Shown here in pieces: positions 33,673 to 46,400 of a stretch of 64,000 nucleotides of DNA (its first letter is position 1; every line of letters begins with the position of its first letter). Under the pieces are notes generated by a model. It worked only from the letters and a program-made list of their open reading frames with translations. It searched no databases and had not been told where the DNA came from. The stretch spans positions 19,620,321 to 19,684,320 of the forward strand of contig CAMZMU010000111.1 of assembly GCA_947311845.1 (NCBI GenBank), in the 5' to 3' direction. The translations under genes and the position numbers were made by a program. The DNA is from Poa pratensis. Lineage: Eukaryota > Streptophyta > Magnoliopsida > Poales > Poaceae.

Positions 33673-34171
33673 CCGCAAGAGCATCGGGCGTTGACTCACG
33701 TCAATGGTGAGAGTGACCTTTACTTTTGCTCTTTTTTCCTGGAATTTTGGGGTAAAGTTGGCACGTTGCTAGTAATAACGTACATAACAGGATTAGAATG
33801 TTTCCTCGTTCATTTGCCCGGTGCTTATGAATCTAGCAATCTGATTTCTTTAGACAAGTGCTCGCAGCATCACCACTTGATACAGACCCTCGGGATAGCA
33901 TGATGTTAGTATAAGAGTACAAAACTGTTTCTGACTGGTCATTAACAGGAACACAAGTAGCCAAGATATAGAGATTTCGGCCAAGGTATTCTCCAACCAC
34001 AATGCACAACACCTCTAAACCGAGTCATGGTTAAACTACACACACAGTACAAGTTGCTCATCAGTCATCACTAGTGATCAAGTGTTCAAACTGAACATGA
34101 CAAAACATATCCTTTTCTCCAAGGTGAAACAATATTTTCGAGCTACTGCACAACATCAAATGAGTTTTAAT
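33673..34171. other. intergenic with duplicated segment
   Basis: 33774-33907 is the second copy of the segment at 31355-31481. The remainder includes the 3' UTR of the p24 gene. Confidence 0.55.
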
Positions 34172-36369
34172 CTAGATAAGCTTCTTCTTCGCGAAGTACC
34201 CTTGAAGATGCCACAGCTGCAACACCGAAACAACGATGCAGACACCCAGCGACAAAATACTGAACCAAGCAACCCTGCCATTTGTTTTCTCGCTCACTTC
34301 TCGCATCTCCGCCTCCCTGCATAGATAGATCAAAGTGATCACTGGCTGTATTGCTGGTTTAAAATTTTGTTGTAGGACTAGGTGCTAAATGTTTTCCATG
34401 TCACATGTTACCACAGAAAGAAAACAGGTGAATGAACTGTGTCACAACACATCTTTGAATATTACTAAACTCTGGGCAGCAGATCGGAAGTTATCTAAAC
34501 AGTGCTGTCATTTAAAACAAGTTTGGACGATCTGATACCATCTAGAACAAGTTTGAGATCGAGACTTGATGACCGCATAACTATCTGGACTATGTGACCC
34601 ACTGAACTACTTTCCAGAAACAATGATGCGCCAAGTTTCAGTAGTCACAGTTCCAGTAACAGATGGTATTTTGCCAGATTGATGTCAAATGTGGAGGTAG
34701 AATAGACGACTTACCTTGCTTTGAGATATATCATGTTCTGATGAATGGCATCTACTGCCACCTCAAGCTTCCTAAGTTCTAGTTCTACGCCCTGCATAGA
34801 AGATATTCAGATTGATGTAATCAGAAACAGCAATGACTTGAACTCAGTGAGACTTGACAGGTCAGTGCTTTTGCAATTTATAGCCGTACCTCAATTTTTT
34901 CCTTCTTAGCAATAGCATCCCAGTCCTTCGTTGCAATGCCAATTTTCCAATCAAGATTTACAGATATTCCTGATCCTTTCTCTGCACTATCTATCCAGAA
35001 GCAGGCAAGGTAGTTTCCAGCTTCTAAGGTTGTGAATGCGAATTGACCAACTGTAGCATTTCCACTTTCATGTAGGGTGTTCCCATATGGTGAAGTAACC
35101 TGCAGAAAGCACAAGCATTTTCAGAACCTTGAGCAAATTGCTAAGTTTGACACTTGATGATCGGACTAGCATTATTTATTTCACTGTCATAGTGCAGATT
35201 GTCTTGCAAAGTTATAAATATCAAATTCTAGCCAAGATTGTTAGCAAAAAGCTTGTATACTTGATCACAAGATGCAAAATAGCAATAAGCACAGTTCAGC
35301 ATGTACCAAAGACAAATCTAAGTGAATGTGCTAGTAATAGCAAAATCGAAAAGCTAGGTAAAATGTCTGATTATGTTAATTGATAATTTGGGATATTGTT
35401 AGCATCAATGGTCCATGAACAAAATAGATCTGGCCACCGAATAATTATTTTCTTCGCATAAATTAAGTTATGGGGAGTAGATAAGTTCATACCACAATGT
35501 AGCATCAGAATATCTACTTGTTTGCAAGCTTCCACAACAAGTCTGTCCCTTGGTTTATTCTGCTTTCTCAATTTTTATGCAACTGTGCAATTCTTATTAC
35601 TCACCTTTTACTGATCACATCTATGGTTTTTTTAAATAAAGATGTGAAAAGGAAATGTGGAATCCTGAAAGATGAATCAGCTAGTTTATACGCTGTCAAG
35701 AGTGGCATCCTGGAAGGAAACCACCATGACTTAAGACAGAAGGAATCAGCACGGTTCAGTTAACCCGATAAGTCTAGCGATCGTCAGAGAGCACCGCTAC
35801 GTCTGCGACAGCAACGTGAGTCATACTACGAATCGAGCTAAAAGAAAAATCCAGATATTCTACAACATCACTCTGCTTTCGTCATGTCCCACAATGCAAA
35901 ACAAATCTAGAGGGACTGAACGAGATGAGCACAGCTGAAACCAGTACGGTGGCTGCATCGCTCGCACTCGCTCCAGTTTCATATTAACCGTAAATCTGCG
36001 TTCGGCGGCCCCGGCGAAACCAAAGCTTCAACACTTCCGCATAGTCAACTGAATTCGCCCGAAATTTATCGATCCAAAAGAAAGGAGATTATCCATTGTA
36101 GTATCGCACGGTAGAATCTGGAGCAGGGAAGGATAGATTACCTTGACGGCGAGGGTGGGGTGGGAGGAGGGGTGAGACTCGTACATGAGGGCGTAGTCGG
36201 CGAGCACCACCACGTTAGCCTGGATCTCCTCCGACACGCACTTGGCCCCCGTAGGCGGCAAATCGAGCCACACCGCCTCAGCGGGGAGAGATGCGACGGC
36301 GAGCAGCAGAACCGCCGCGAGGGCTAGGGCCGTCGAGGGTGTCATCTCTGCCGCTGTGGAGATCTCCAT
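34172..36369 (-). CDS. p24/TMED family cargo receptor (emp24/gp25L), delta-like
   Basis: Four exons: 36369-36142, 35099-34890, 34791-34715, 34316-34172. All introns are GT-AG with matching phase; the product is 219 residues. Two in-frame ATGs are possible: 36369, or 36345, which gives a cleaner signal peptide and a purine at -3. Order: signal peptide to about residue 32; GOLD domain with the conserved Cys pair (C44 in GAKC, C109 in LACFW); coiled coil ([20 protein letters not shown]); R-x-A-E-M; transmembrane helix at about 187-206; and a short cytosolic tail GYFAKKKLI. The tail has the aromatic residue and KK at -3/-4 used for COPII/COPI binding, so the protein cycles between ER and Golgi. 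A MITE inserted about 150 bp upstream of the ATG. Confidence 0.95.
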
Positions 36370-36511
36370 TGAGGGTGCGGGAGGGAGCTGCAGAGTGCAC
36401 AGCTGCGGTGTAGTGTGAGGGGAGAGACGGCGTGGGTAGTCCAGGCGGGACACGGGGTTCCGGTGCCGATGTTAGGGGTATTCCTGGAATTGTTGTCCTG
36501 CTGATAGGTGC

Positions 36512-36866
36512 ACGTGTATAGCTGGCCAAACGGGCCGCACGGCCCGTTAGGCACGATTACTAATCGTGCCGTGCCAGTCCACGGGCAGCAAACTCAACCT
36601 CGGCACGGCCCACCAGCACTAATACGGCCCCACGGGCCGGGTTAGACCCGATTACGGCGCGAAAAAAGGTAAAAATAGCTATAAAATCTAAAAAAATAGC
36701 TAATTGTGTCGTGCCGTGTCGGTCCACGGGCTCCAAATCGAGGAGCGGCCCGGGCACTAACGGGTCCGTGCCGTGCCACGGCCCATTTAGGTCGGGCCGT
36801 GCCGTGTCCGTGCCGGGCAAAAAAAAACCGTGCTTTGGGCCGGCCCGTTTGGCCAGCTATAACGTG
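36512..36866. mobile_element. GC-rich TIR MITE in the p24 promoter
   Basis: ACGTG at 36512-36516 and 36862-36866 flanks 345 bp with inverted ends TATAGCTGGCCAAACGGGCCG and CGGCCCGTTTGGCCAGCTATA. The interior is rich in GTGCCGTGCC/GGCACGGC. A 5-bp duplication with 20-bp or longer TIRs marks a non-autonomous DNA transposon; the superfamily is uncertain (hAT would need 8 bp). Confidence 0.75.
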
Positions 36867-39800
36867 AAGTAATCTTGTGCTTATTGTGTGGTGGTGGGCC
36901 TACCTGGCCATGGGCAGTCTGGCCCGAAAATCCCGGGCCGTGTCGGGCTGGTACATTGGGCCGGGCTCGGGCTTGAATTTTGGGCCGCTCGGGATTGGAA
37001 AATACGTGATTTACACCGGGGTTCGGTTGGGCCGGTCGGGCCTAGTCGGTCTTTTTCAGGCTCGTGCCTCATTTCTACGGCATGACAATCGGGCTAGCTG
37101 GGCTCGAGCTTGGATTTTCAGCACCGGGCTTTTTTAGGCCCGACCCGGCCTGAAGTTTGGCCAGGTATAGGCTGGTGGCCAATGGTGGCCATCGGGACGG
37201 GCATTTTCAGGCGATCCTTTTTGTATTTTCTCTTTTTTTATTTTCTATTTCTCTAAAAAAATAAGACTAAACCGACACGCATGCCTCTGGAACGTGTCGT
37301 ACCAGGCGGGCACGAAACTTGGCAGTGTTAGGACTTTTATAGTACTTAGACATGTGGGTCGTGCTGGCACGACAACCTCGATAAGGGTAAAGATAGGCCC
37401 TTGCCACGAGCCACCACTAATGGTAGCCATCCGGGCCTTCCCAATCGGGACAGAAAAGGAGCTTGATGGTTAAGAGAGTTGTTCGATCTCAGTCTCAGGT
37501 CTACCATGTGAATATTGCATGTTTGATGTCACGTGTGTCTCATATTTTTTACGTCGGAGTATCTTTTAGTGGAAAACGACATCTTCGCCAATAGTGAGGC
37601 ATTTATGGTAGTTTTGTCAATCTCGAAACTCCACAACTCCCTCCGGCGTATGCTAGGCGATGCGTGCCTCTGAGTTGTATGAATGCTTCTTTAAAAAATT
37701 AAGGACACCATATTTTTAGTCACGTCACTTGTTTGTCCCCTTTTTTTGTCAAGAGTTATCACAAGTTAGGTATTTTTCTAGTGAGGTTTTTTGACAATCA
37801 ATAGCATAGTATAGAAGAGTACATGGTAGAGACACAAGAGCCGTCTTCAACGATTACAAAACAAATTAAGAACATCTATATCTTCAAACTGTTTTTTTCT
37901 TGAAGACAATTTTTTAAAATTTGTATTCTTCTAGACGCAGCCCTAGGAAATTGACATAGAGACCATACAAAATACTTTTGAATAACAACAACGGTTCTCC
38001 AATAATTTTGTTTGTCAGCCACAATGCAAAGACTATGCGTTCCATGAAGCCAATAAAGTAATAAACCAACATCGACAAGAGTACCACCACCAACATTTCT
38101 GGAAGAGCAACTGAACTACCTTGTCGACGTCGTTGGGAAGCCGAGCGTACGAGTTACCATTGTCGAAGACGTAGCATCCTTGAAATATATTGCAAAGGAC
38201 CATGCTCCTCGCGACAACCACGGTAAAATTAGAAATCCGATCTAGCAAAGTAAGATCTAAAGGACCATACAAATACAAATTTAATCTTCCCACACCATGG
38301 GGGTCCGACAAGCTCTTCAAATCTTCCATCGCGTGCCAGCTCCAGTATCAATACCATGACAACTTTATCAATCCATAACTTTGAAGGAAAACAAAGTTGC
38401 CGAAGCATATCAATATGAGATATAGTTTCACACAGTGAAGACGGATCGTAAACCTTGTTCACGATTTGAGAGCTAAAATATTTCAGCTTTTATTTTCTAC
38501 AAAGCGTCTTGCTGATGCCATTATTGTTTGCTATAGTGGATGCATGAATGTGTGTCGCTCCTAACGAGTAGGTAGTCGTGATTTTATACGCGCGCGCGCG
38601 TGTGTGTCTTCGGTAGATCATGTTCGACTCTCGCTACGAAAATCCGATTATTTAGCACTCGGTGATTCCTTCCCTTTTACTTTGAGAATGACATTGACGG
38701 CTAACGTTGACAGTAGAGTATTTGCCGAATGGCAGGGAGCCTCTTGCAGTGTGACGCACGCACGGGCTCTGCAGAGAGAAACGTAACACATGCATCGATC
38801 GGATTCAGATCGAACAGAATCAACTCAGCATGCAGGCGGAATAAAAACATGCATGGATGTAAAACCTCTTCACCCGAAAAAGGATTCTACCACATGTAAG
38901 TTTCACGCACACCATCGATCTGTCGAGCACCGAGGATTTGCTAGAGTTCGGCGCTCTCTTTTTGGATCTCCTGCGCTGAGAGCATATATACAAGCTAGAG
39001 AGCTTTGGCGAAAGGAAAGAGAACAGAGAGCATAATTAAGATGCATCTAGGCTAGGGAAACCACGTCGATCCAAAGAGATTCTGAATATGTTCACACGCA
39101 CACAAAGAAGAGAGGATACTGCGAGTGTGACATGCACAAGGGAGATCGATAGAACTAGCTTGCTTAAGGCAGGCAGTTCCCACGATCCGGGGGATCGATG
39201 CTGGAATATATGGCGACCGTCACCTACTTTTTTGAGTGATTGATCCATCGATCTTTCGCAGATGGGACGTCTGGGATCCGCTTCGCCTCGCTCGCTTTCG
39301 GTCCCGGTCATGCATCTGCGTGTACGCGCAACACAGCACACTTCGTTGTCATGCCCCGGCCACTCTCCAAGTTGCGAGATTTATATGAGGTAGGAGTTGA
39401 CAGAGGTTGACTGTTTGTTTGTTCGGGATAAGGACGGACTTAGTAAGAGGAGCCTGGCTGCATTTCAAAAAATAAAAGAGGAGCCGGCCTGGATGAGCAA
39501 GAACTACGAGTACTAGCTCTTGCCGGCTACCGAGAAGGCGCACACAAGGTGCTCGACATAATGTCTAGGAGGTAAAGTGTGGACAAACGTGCTGACAGGT
39601 GGGCCCCACATGTAAGTTGATGGCTGAGTCAAACAGTGTGAAAATTCAGTGCCACGTCAGACAGTGGGTCCGTCTGGTCGGAAACATCGTCAAACGAACT
39701 AAAATGACCGATCAGTGTTTCTTACGTGAATTAGAGAGTGGACCATGATTTTTGCGAACAAGTTGAAAAGTGGTGGTTTATTTAAGCCCTAGCCTCAAAT

Positions 39801-40474
39801 GTTTTTTTTTTGTAATTTACTCTTCCAGCTGTCACGTTTCGACGGCACGCTATGTTTGTATGAGAGAGAGAGAGGGAAGAAAACTGAAGATAGTTAGACG
39901 ACCAGTGTCATCGATCTGAGTAGAGAGTCACCACGCAAACTAGAGGCACAATTAGGCAGCATATCAGAAAGCAAGGTGCGGATCATGCATGCGTGTGCAT
40001 GCATGACGTACGTTCTCTCAAAGCTAAAGCACATTTGGATTAATTCCACTCCACGTTGACACAAGCAATCTGACTGCCGGAAGGAGAAAGATGAACTACT
40101 CTTACAAGTCACAACAAAAAGTTGGTTAAGCGCATTAGCAAAGGTATGCATCTCGAGCAAGCAGGGGATTCTTCACGAGTTAAGGCAAAATAGATCTGAT
40201 TAAATTAAGCAAGCAAGCGATCCGGACACGTCATATGGCTCTTATCCATTACACTTGCTAAGTGAACACTCGCTCACTGCACTCAATCTCTCACGAGGAT
40301 CTTAATTAGGAGAATGAAGCTGCTGAAAGGACGAAAATGATGATGAAAAATCGTCTCCATATATGCATGATCGATCGATGGTCGAAGATGCCCAACCAGG
40401 AAAATAGCTAGACAGACTGGTTGATGGATGGACGCGTAGTATTTATATTAGTAGCTGCTCGATCCGGCCATTGA
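36867..40474. other. intergenic; GC-rich repeat and coding-like remnant
   Basis: 36890-37170 is a second GC-rich repeat (GGGCCGGGCTCGGGCTTG-like) with loose inverted ends CCTACCTGGCCA and TGGCCAGGTATAGG, related in style to the MITE before it. On the minus strand 38462-37914 has frames such as ETISHIDMLRQLCFPSKLW, LYGPLDLTLLDRISNF and NDVDKVVQLLFQKC, and a hydrophobic stretch, broken by frameshifts. This looks like a decayed gene I cannot name. (CG)n(TG)n is near 38590-38607. 40190-40474 would include the 3' UTR of the next gene. Confidence 0.4.
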
Positions 40475-42879
40475 CTAATAGTGTCCATTGGCCGCCGGCG
40501 TCTCGACGTCGAAGACGTGGTTGCCGTTACCGTTGTTGCTGAGCTCGTGCTTGCCGCTGCCGTGGCCGTTGGTCGAACCCGAGGTCAAGGGCAGCTCGCC
40601 GGCGGCCTTGCTGCCGCCGGAGGCTTGGCTGACATCGTCCTTGCTCTTGCCCCAGATGAGGAAGTAGAGCCCTAGCACGATGATCGCTGCACCAATCACA
40701 CTGAAAGCAAAACGAAAAATGACATGATCGTTAGTCAGGATGGTTGCACTAATAATGCATATATCCCACGTACGTTCCATCTTAATATGGCAGCGTCCTT
40801 ACCTTCCGCGAGTGATCTCCTCCTTGAGGATGATGGAGCCCATGACGGCGGTGATGATCATGCAGAGCGGGTTGAAGGCCGTCACGAACACCGGGCCCCT
40901 CTGCCTCGACACCAGGCCCTGCACGTAGTACGCCACTCCGGAGCACACGATACCCTGCATGATCCTACGTGTCAGCCACTGCCAAGCTCAAGTGTTGTAG
41001 TGATGACCATGCAAGAGTGAAGCTAGAGACTCACGGCGTAGACGACGGTGAAGAGGTGGATGTCGAAACCGATGACCCAGGCGTGCGTGTTCCCGCGCTC
41101 GGCGACGAGCGCGACGGAGCCGCTCATCAGCGAGCCCACGCCGCAGATGAGCACGGTGAGGGAGAGCTCCGCCGGGTAGGCCCTGAGCGTGCTGGACTGG
41201 AGCACGAAGAAGCACGCCCAGGCGAGGCAGGCGAAGACGACCATGATGGTCCCCTTGAGCCACCCCGCGCCGCCCTGCCCGTCGGCGCCGCTGCTGGCCG
41301 CCATGTGAATGCCCTTGGTCCACGGGAACTGCACGACGGGGCCGTGGTACAGGACCATCAGCACAGCCCCCGCCACCGTGAGCACCGTGCCGGCGATCTT
41401 GGCCTGGCTGTGGAGGCTGCGCATCCGCACCCTCTCCATCCGGAGGATTAGGGCCAGCACGAAGGTGACGGCGGGCAGGATGTTGATCAGCGCAGACGCG
41501 AAGCCCGCCGAGGTGAGCTGGGCGCCCATGAAGTAGAGGTTCTGGTCAAGCACAGGCCTGCATATGGTATCAAGATGCAACACACAGTCAGCAAAGTCGT
41601 CGAGTTTTAATTTGTAGTAGCTGGCCATGAAATTAATTAACCGGAGGGACGTACTCGAGAAACGCGAGCCCCATGACCTTGACGAAGATGCTGATGGTCA
41701 TCTTAGGCCTCAGTCCCCTGTTGGAGCAGAGATGTAGAAGTAGCATGTCAGTCATCTTACATGAATCAAGATGCAACTAAAAATCAAAATAATTATACTC
41801 CAGTTACGAATTCATGGCCGGTTTTCAGTCATCGCCGGCTGACATGTGGGGTCAGCTGGTTACATGCATGTAGCTAACTGGTAGACCAATTAGGGCACAC
41901 TGCCTAGTGGAGGTCGCCCAAGTGCGTTTACACGTACGTTAACACACACACCGCACAGGTAGGCCGGTTAACCAGCCAGCCGGATTCCTGGTTATCTGTC
42001 ATTTTCTACTTCTGATATTGCACCCTCTGATATTCTGATGGATCTATATGTAGGTACGTACAGAGACATGCTGATTTAACGTGTGACAAGGAAAGCCAGC
42101 TAGCCTGCCGGTACAAAATAGAATAAGGTATCAAGATACACTTTTTTCTTGATTAGGATCCACAAGTGCTGGCCGTGCAGCTTGCACCATCTAAATGAGA
42201 CAAAAACTGAAAGAACTGAAACAAAGTGTATTTATGTGCGTGTTTGCTCGATCGTGGAGTGTGCATGCACCAGCACGATATGGCAAGTTGCCGTTTTGTT
42301 TAATTTCCCAATCTTCATTCTTCTGTTTGTCCGTTCACCAGTATGTGTGTGCCCTCGAAATTTTGTCTAACTATAAGAGGACTGCTAGAATATTGTGGGA
42401 ACATGCATGCTTGTCAATTTATATATAGGCCTAGCTAACTAACTGAAACAACCGAGCCCTTCATTTTCATCGGATAGTTAATGAGATAAGATTGTACCAC
42501 GAGTTATTTAGTACAAAGTGAGTATGAGTAGTACGTAAATTAGTGGATAGATGTGTGCTGTGTGCATGTGTTGATCCCACCCGATCGGTGTTTGTCGGAG
42601 GAAAAATGGTCAAAACAGTGGCATGCATGCATGCGAGCGAGCCATGGCGTCGTTGCCTCTCGAAGTACAGACAAGAGCCATGAGAGATTGAGAGGGAGAG
42701 GGAGACAGTGTTTACCTCTCGAAGTAGAGGGCGAAGGGCGTCATGACGACGGTGGCGACGATGTTCCGGTAGACGACGAGGACGAAGTGGCTCATGCCGC
42801 CCTTGAGAGACGACACGGCGACGACGTACATCCCGGCGAACCCCACCTGCAGCAGCACCATCGCCAGGTACGGCTTCAT
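40475..42879 (-). CDS. WAT1-related (EamA / MtN21 nodulin-like) transporter
   Basis: Five exons: 42879-42716, 41717-41655, 41557-41035, 40954-40803, 40700-40475. All junctions are in phase with GT-AG introns; the product is 375 residues, the family's usual length. Exon 1 has LAMVLLQVGFAGMYVVAVSS and GGMSHFVLVVYRN; exon 3 has LDQNLYFMGAQLTSAGFASA, NILPAVTF and VLYHGPVVQFPW; exon 4 has GIVCSGVAYYVQGLV and FNPLCMIITAVMGSIIL; exon 5 has GAAIIVLGLYFLIWGKSKDD. These are the hallmarks of the plant drug/metabolite transporter (UMAMIT/WAT1) family, which has ten transmembrane helices and two EamA repeats and acts in the plasma membrane or tonoplast on amino acids or auxin-related solutes. The hydrophilic Gly/Asn/Ser-rich tail is normal. 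The exact substrate cannot be inferred. Confidence 0.93.
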
Positions 42880-43090
42880 GTCGTTCAGAACTTTCCACCC
42901 ATACCCATCGTCGTCCTCTCTCGATCGATCTAGCTCTCACTGATCTAGATCACACTTGCTTCCCCACTCAGGATCCTGAGTCTTGTCGCTCTCGTGGCTA
43001 GCTCGAGCTCGATGTATGCCTATTGTCTAGAACGCAAGCAATGGCTGTGATCGATGAAATGAGGTGATGAGCTCACACCGAGGCCGTCTT

Positions 43091-43100
43091 CTTTATATAG
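43091..43100 (-). promoter_or_regulatory. TATA box of the WAT1-related gene
   Basis: CTATATAAAG on the minus strand, about 210 bases upstream of the start codon at 42879, followed by a GC-moderate leader. This predicts a 5' UTR of about 180 bases. Confidence 0.65.
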
Positions 43101-43331
43101 CCGCTCGACCGCCGCTGTGTGCAGTGCAGGGTGCAGGAGTTGGAGTGCAAAGTGTAGTTAATTGCCACTGTAGCCATGGGGGGATCCGAGTCATGGATGC
43201 GCCCTGTCCCGTCCTGTTGTGTGTGCTGTGTTCCAGTGCTGGCTTAGCAAGATGTTCCATTCCCAGTTTAATATTCCACTTCCGGGCAAAGTAGTAGAAA
43301 GAAGAAGAAGAAATTAGCTTTAATTCGCCTT

Positions 43332-43430
43332 CTTTCTCTGTCTGCTTTAATTTACCCAGGGAAAATGCAGGGAGCACGTCCGACCTACTTTCTCTGTCTG
43401 CTTTAATTTACCCAGGGAAAATGCAGGGAG
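43332..43430. repeat. 43-bp direct duplication upstream of the WAT1-related gene
   Basis: 43332-43374 and 43388-43430 are identical or nearly so, with a 56-base period. They lie about 240-330 bp upstream of the TATA box. The unit begins CTTTCTCTGTCTGC and ends ATGCAGGGAG. Confidence 0.85.
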
Positions 43431-46400
43431 TATGGCTGAGGTTTTGCATATGTTAATTTCCGGCCACCTGAGGGCCGGGGTGAATGCATGCTTGACATGA
43501 GTGCATGAATGACCGGAGCCGTCAGAGTCAAGGCCTGTGGGAGTTGTGTTAGTTAAGTGGACAACTCGACATAGGCTTTTTCACATGACCCCTAGCTAGA
43601 GAGTGCTCTTGTACCGACAACTATCAATGTTTTCTCTTTACTCGGGTTTGTCTTAAGTCACACTTTTAAAAGTTTGATAAAGTTTATAGGAAAAATACTA
43701 ACATTTACAATATCAAATCAATATCATTTGAATCATGATGTAATATATTTTAATATTGGATTTATTTGATATTTTCGGTATTGCTATTTTTTAGAATAAA
43801 TTCCACTTTTACCTCTTAGTTGTGCATTAGTGACACACATTATCCCTTTTAGTGAAAGTTCTACTGAAATACCCTCTCTAAGAAACTTTGAAACTGGTTT
43901 TATCACATTTTAGCATTCTACCCGTTCTACTAGATAGGGCCGGCACGTTAGGTCAATGTTGTGCCAAAAATCTGCAAATCTCAGAGGGCGTTATCGACAA
44001 TCATGTTCAACCTTATCTTCTTCATCCATTGTCATGCTCCTCATATCATATAACCTTGATTATCACCTCACGCCTAGACCAACCCATAAGCGTAAAAAAA
44101 GGATCCACAGCTTCTTACATAGTGTAATCTAGTGAATTCACTAGATGGGAGTAACTGGTGTCACAAACACACAAGTAAAGCGTACACTCTATTTTTTAAT
44201 ATAAATTTGGTAAAGTTTGAAGTAAAAATAATAATATACGGAGTAAAAGAAACATAGTAAGTGCATGCACGCATGATGCCTAGACTAGCTAGATCACAAT
44301 ACTATCAGTGAGTTCAGATCGATGCAGAATCAATACTATGCTATTAACTGAATGTTTCCCTAGCCTACTTGTGAATCAAGATATTCTTCCAAAAAAAGAT
44401 CGGAACCATATATTCTATTTTTGCTCATAAATTTATGATATACTGCACTAAATATGTTATTGTCGGCGAGTTGACCTTATTACATTGATCGGATGGTGTT
44501 CACTGCTGATCGAGATAAGCCAAGATCTACCGATGTGCCTATCCTAAGAGGGAAAACCATTAAGTTGCACTTGTTGATTCCACTGTGGATTTGGTGTTCA
44601 ATGGTTGGATCCCACGATGGTGGCGCACATGTCTCATTCCATTCTTGGAGTCAATGTTTTATAGAACCAATCTCGTAATTCGGGTGTTGCCGAAGGCAAG
44701 AAACAAGTTGAAGATTATTGTTGCATATTGATGCTTGCTACAAAATGACAATGGATGAGTAAATTATATAAAACACCCCAACTAGAACTAGCTATGGTTT
44801 TAGATTGCTACTCATTTTGAACCTTTTTCTTAAAACAAGTCACCGGTTTCGTGGCATAACACTGCTGATACCACTAATAACCGTGTGATGTAGCTTTGAC
44901 AACATTACTGGCTGATGGGCCCATCTATGATAGTTGCATGGTAACACATGTGGACTTCACCCCGATGTGAACGTGGGTCCTACTTGTCATGTGAACAATG
45001 TGTGCTATTTAATATAGGCCTGGGGAAGAGCTTCATTCCAACCTAGCACACACGTGAGGGATCATACGATAATCATGACTACGGTTAAGACAACAAATAC
45101 AAAGCTTATTTTGAAAGTTGATCATGGGAGCATTCTTAGGAGATATTCCGTAGCTAGAAGGTAGGGAATCAACATCGGTTATAATGTTCTTCCGCTTCAT
45201 CGAAAGTCTTTTAGTACAATTTACCATTTCCTTCAGCTCGATAGTGATCTTGGCGATGAACTTGCGTGTAATTTGTTTTTGCGTAGCACATTCCCCAACA
45301 AATCCAAGACCCGACTGAAACAGTTTGGGCTACAAGGCCGCATGTGCCATCACACAGTTTCACCCCTTTTTACAAATTTCCTAGAACCAAAATCAATGCT
45401 CGACATACATGCCTGAGAACTACCGACTAAGAGTTTTGGTACCGAGGAGCTTGATGCAAAATTCTCGTAGACAGAAGAAATATCATCATTAGGAGTATGA
45501 TAAGCAAGGGACGAGTTCAAACCATATCGTCGGAACCTCAACAACAAACCGTAATACCTTGTAAGACCTACTCTTGAAAAGAAAATGTTAACATATGCCC
45601 CTCACAACTTGCGAAGGACTCAGCCACTTCAAGTCAAGCCCGCGGGCGTCAGCCTCCTCAACCAAGAAGTCATCGTACTCCGAAATGGATACGACATACT
45701 CGACCATTACACTCGCCATCTCAAGAGCCCTCGGCTACTAGAATTGGCCTCGAGACCGATTGTCATGCCCTCGGGGCACTTCTATACTCGGACGACTTCA
45801 TCAACAATGATGATCGTTTAGCACCAGCGAACACCGCTATGCCTAAATGATTTTTTTCGATAAGATTTTCGTGAAAATAAAGAAGAAAACTTCCGGCGAA
45901 AGAAGAGGAAGGAATACCCTGAACTTTGGTCAGTAGGTCTGCGGTCTGCCTACTTCGGCGACCGTTTAGTGCCAACCTTGTCAAAATCCCTCCCCATCAA
46001 GTGCTGGAGTGATTTGCCCGGGGGCGAAGGGAAATTCACTCCTCAAGAACAGTTGTTCCTCTGCTGGAGCAATAACAAGTTGCACACCCTCCTCCCCAAG
46101 GATGCTCGTCAACAATGGGGAACTTGGACCCACCTAGAGGTGATCCCACCACCATGCTTGGTTTGTTAAAAACTCCGGAGCGCTAACACTTGTTATAATG
46201 GAAATAGTGCCACATTTATTTTTAGCTAGTGGGCATTCAATCGGTAGTTCTTTCGACTTTTCTAAGCAAACATACGATAAACTAGAGAATTTGAAAATAC
46301 TTAAGAGGTTAAACATAGATAGAAATGAGATAATGAGCTGGATCTAACTAGATTAGCTATTCTGGCAAGTGTGTTACCAATTAACGAGCTTAACGAGCTG

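Noticed and set aside
40969..41451. 160-codon plus-strand ORF in the WAT1-related gene
   Set aside because: Opposite-strand shadow of the transporter's exon 3; His/Glu/Arg-rich mirror frame.
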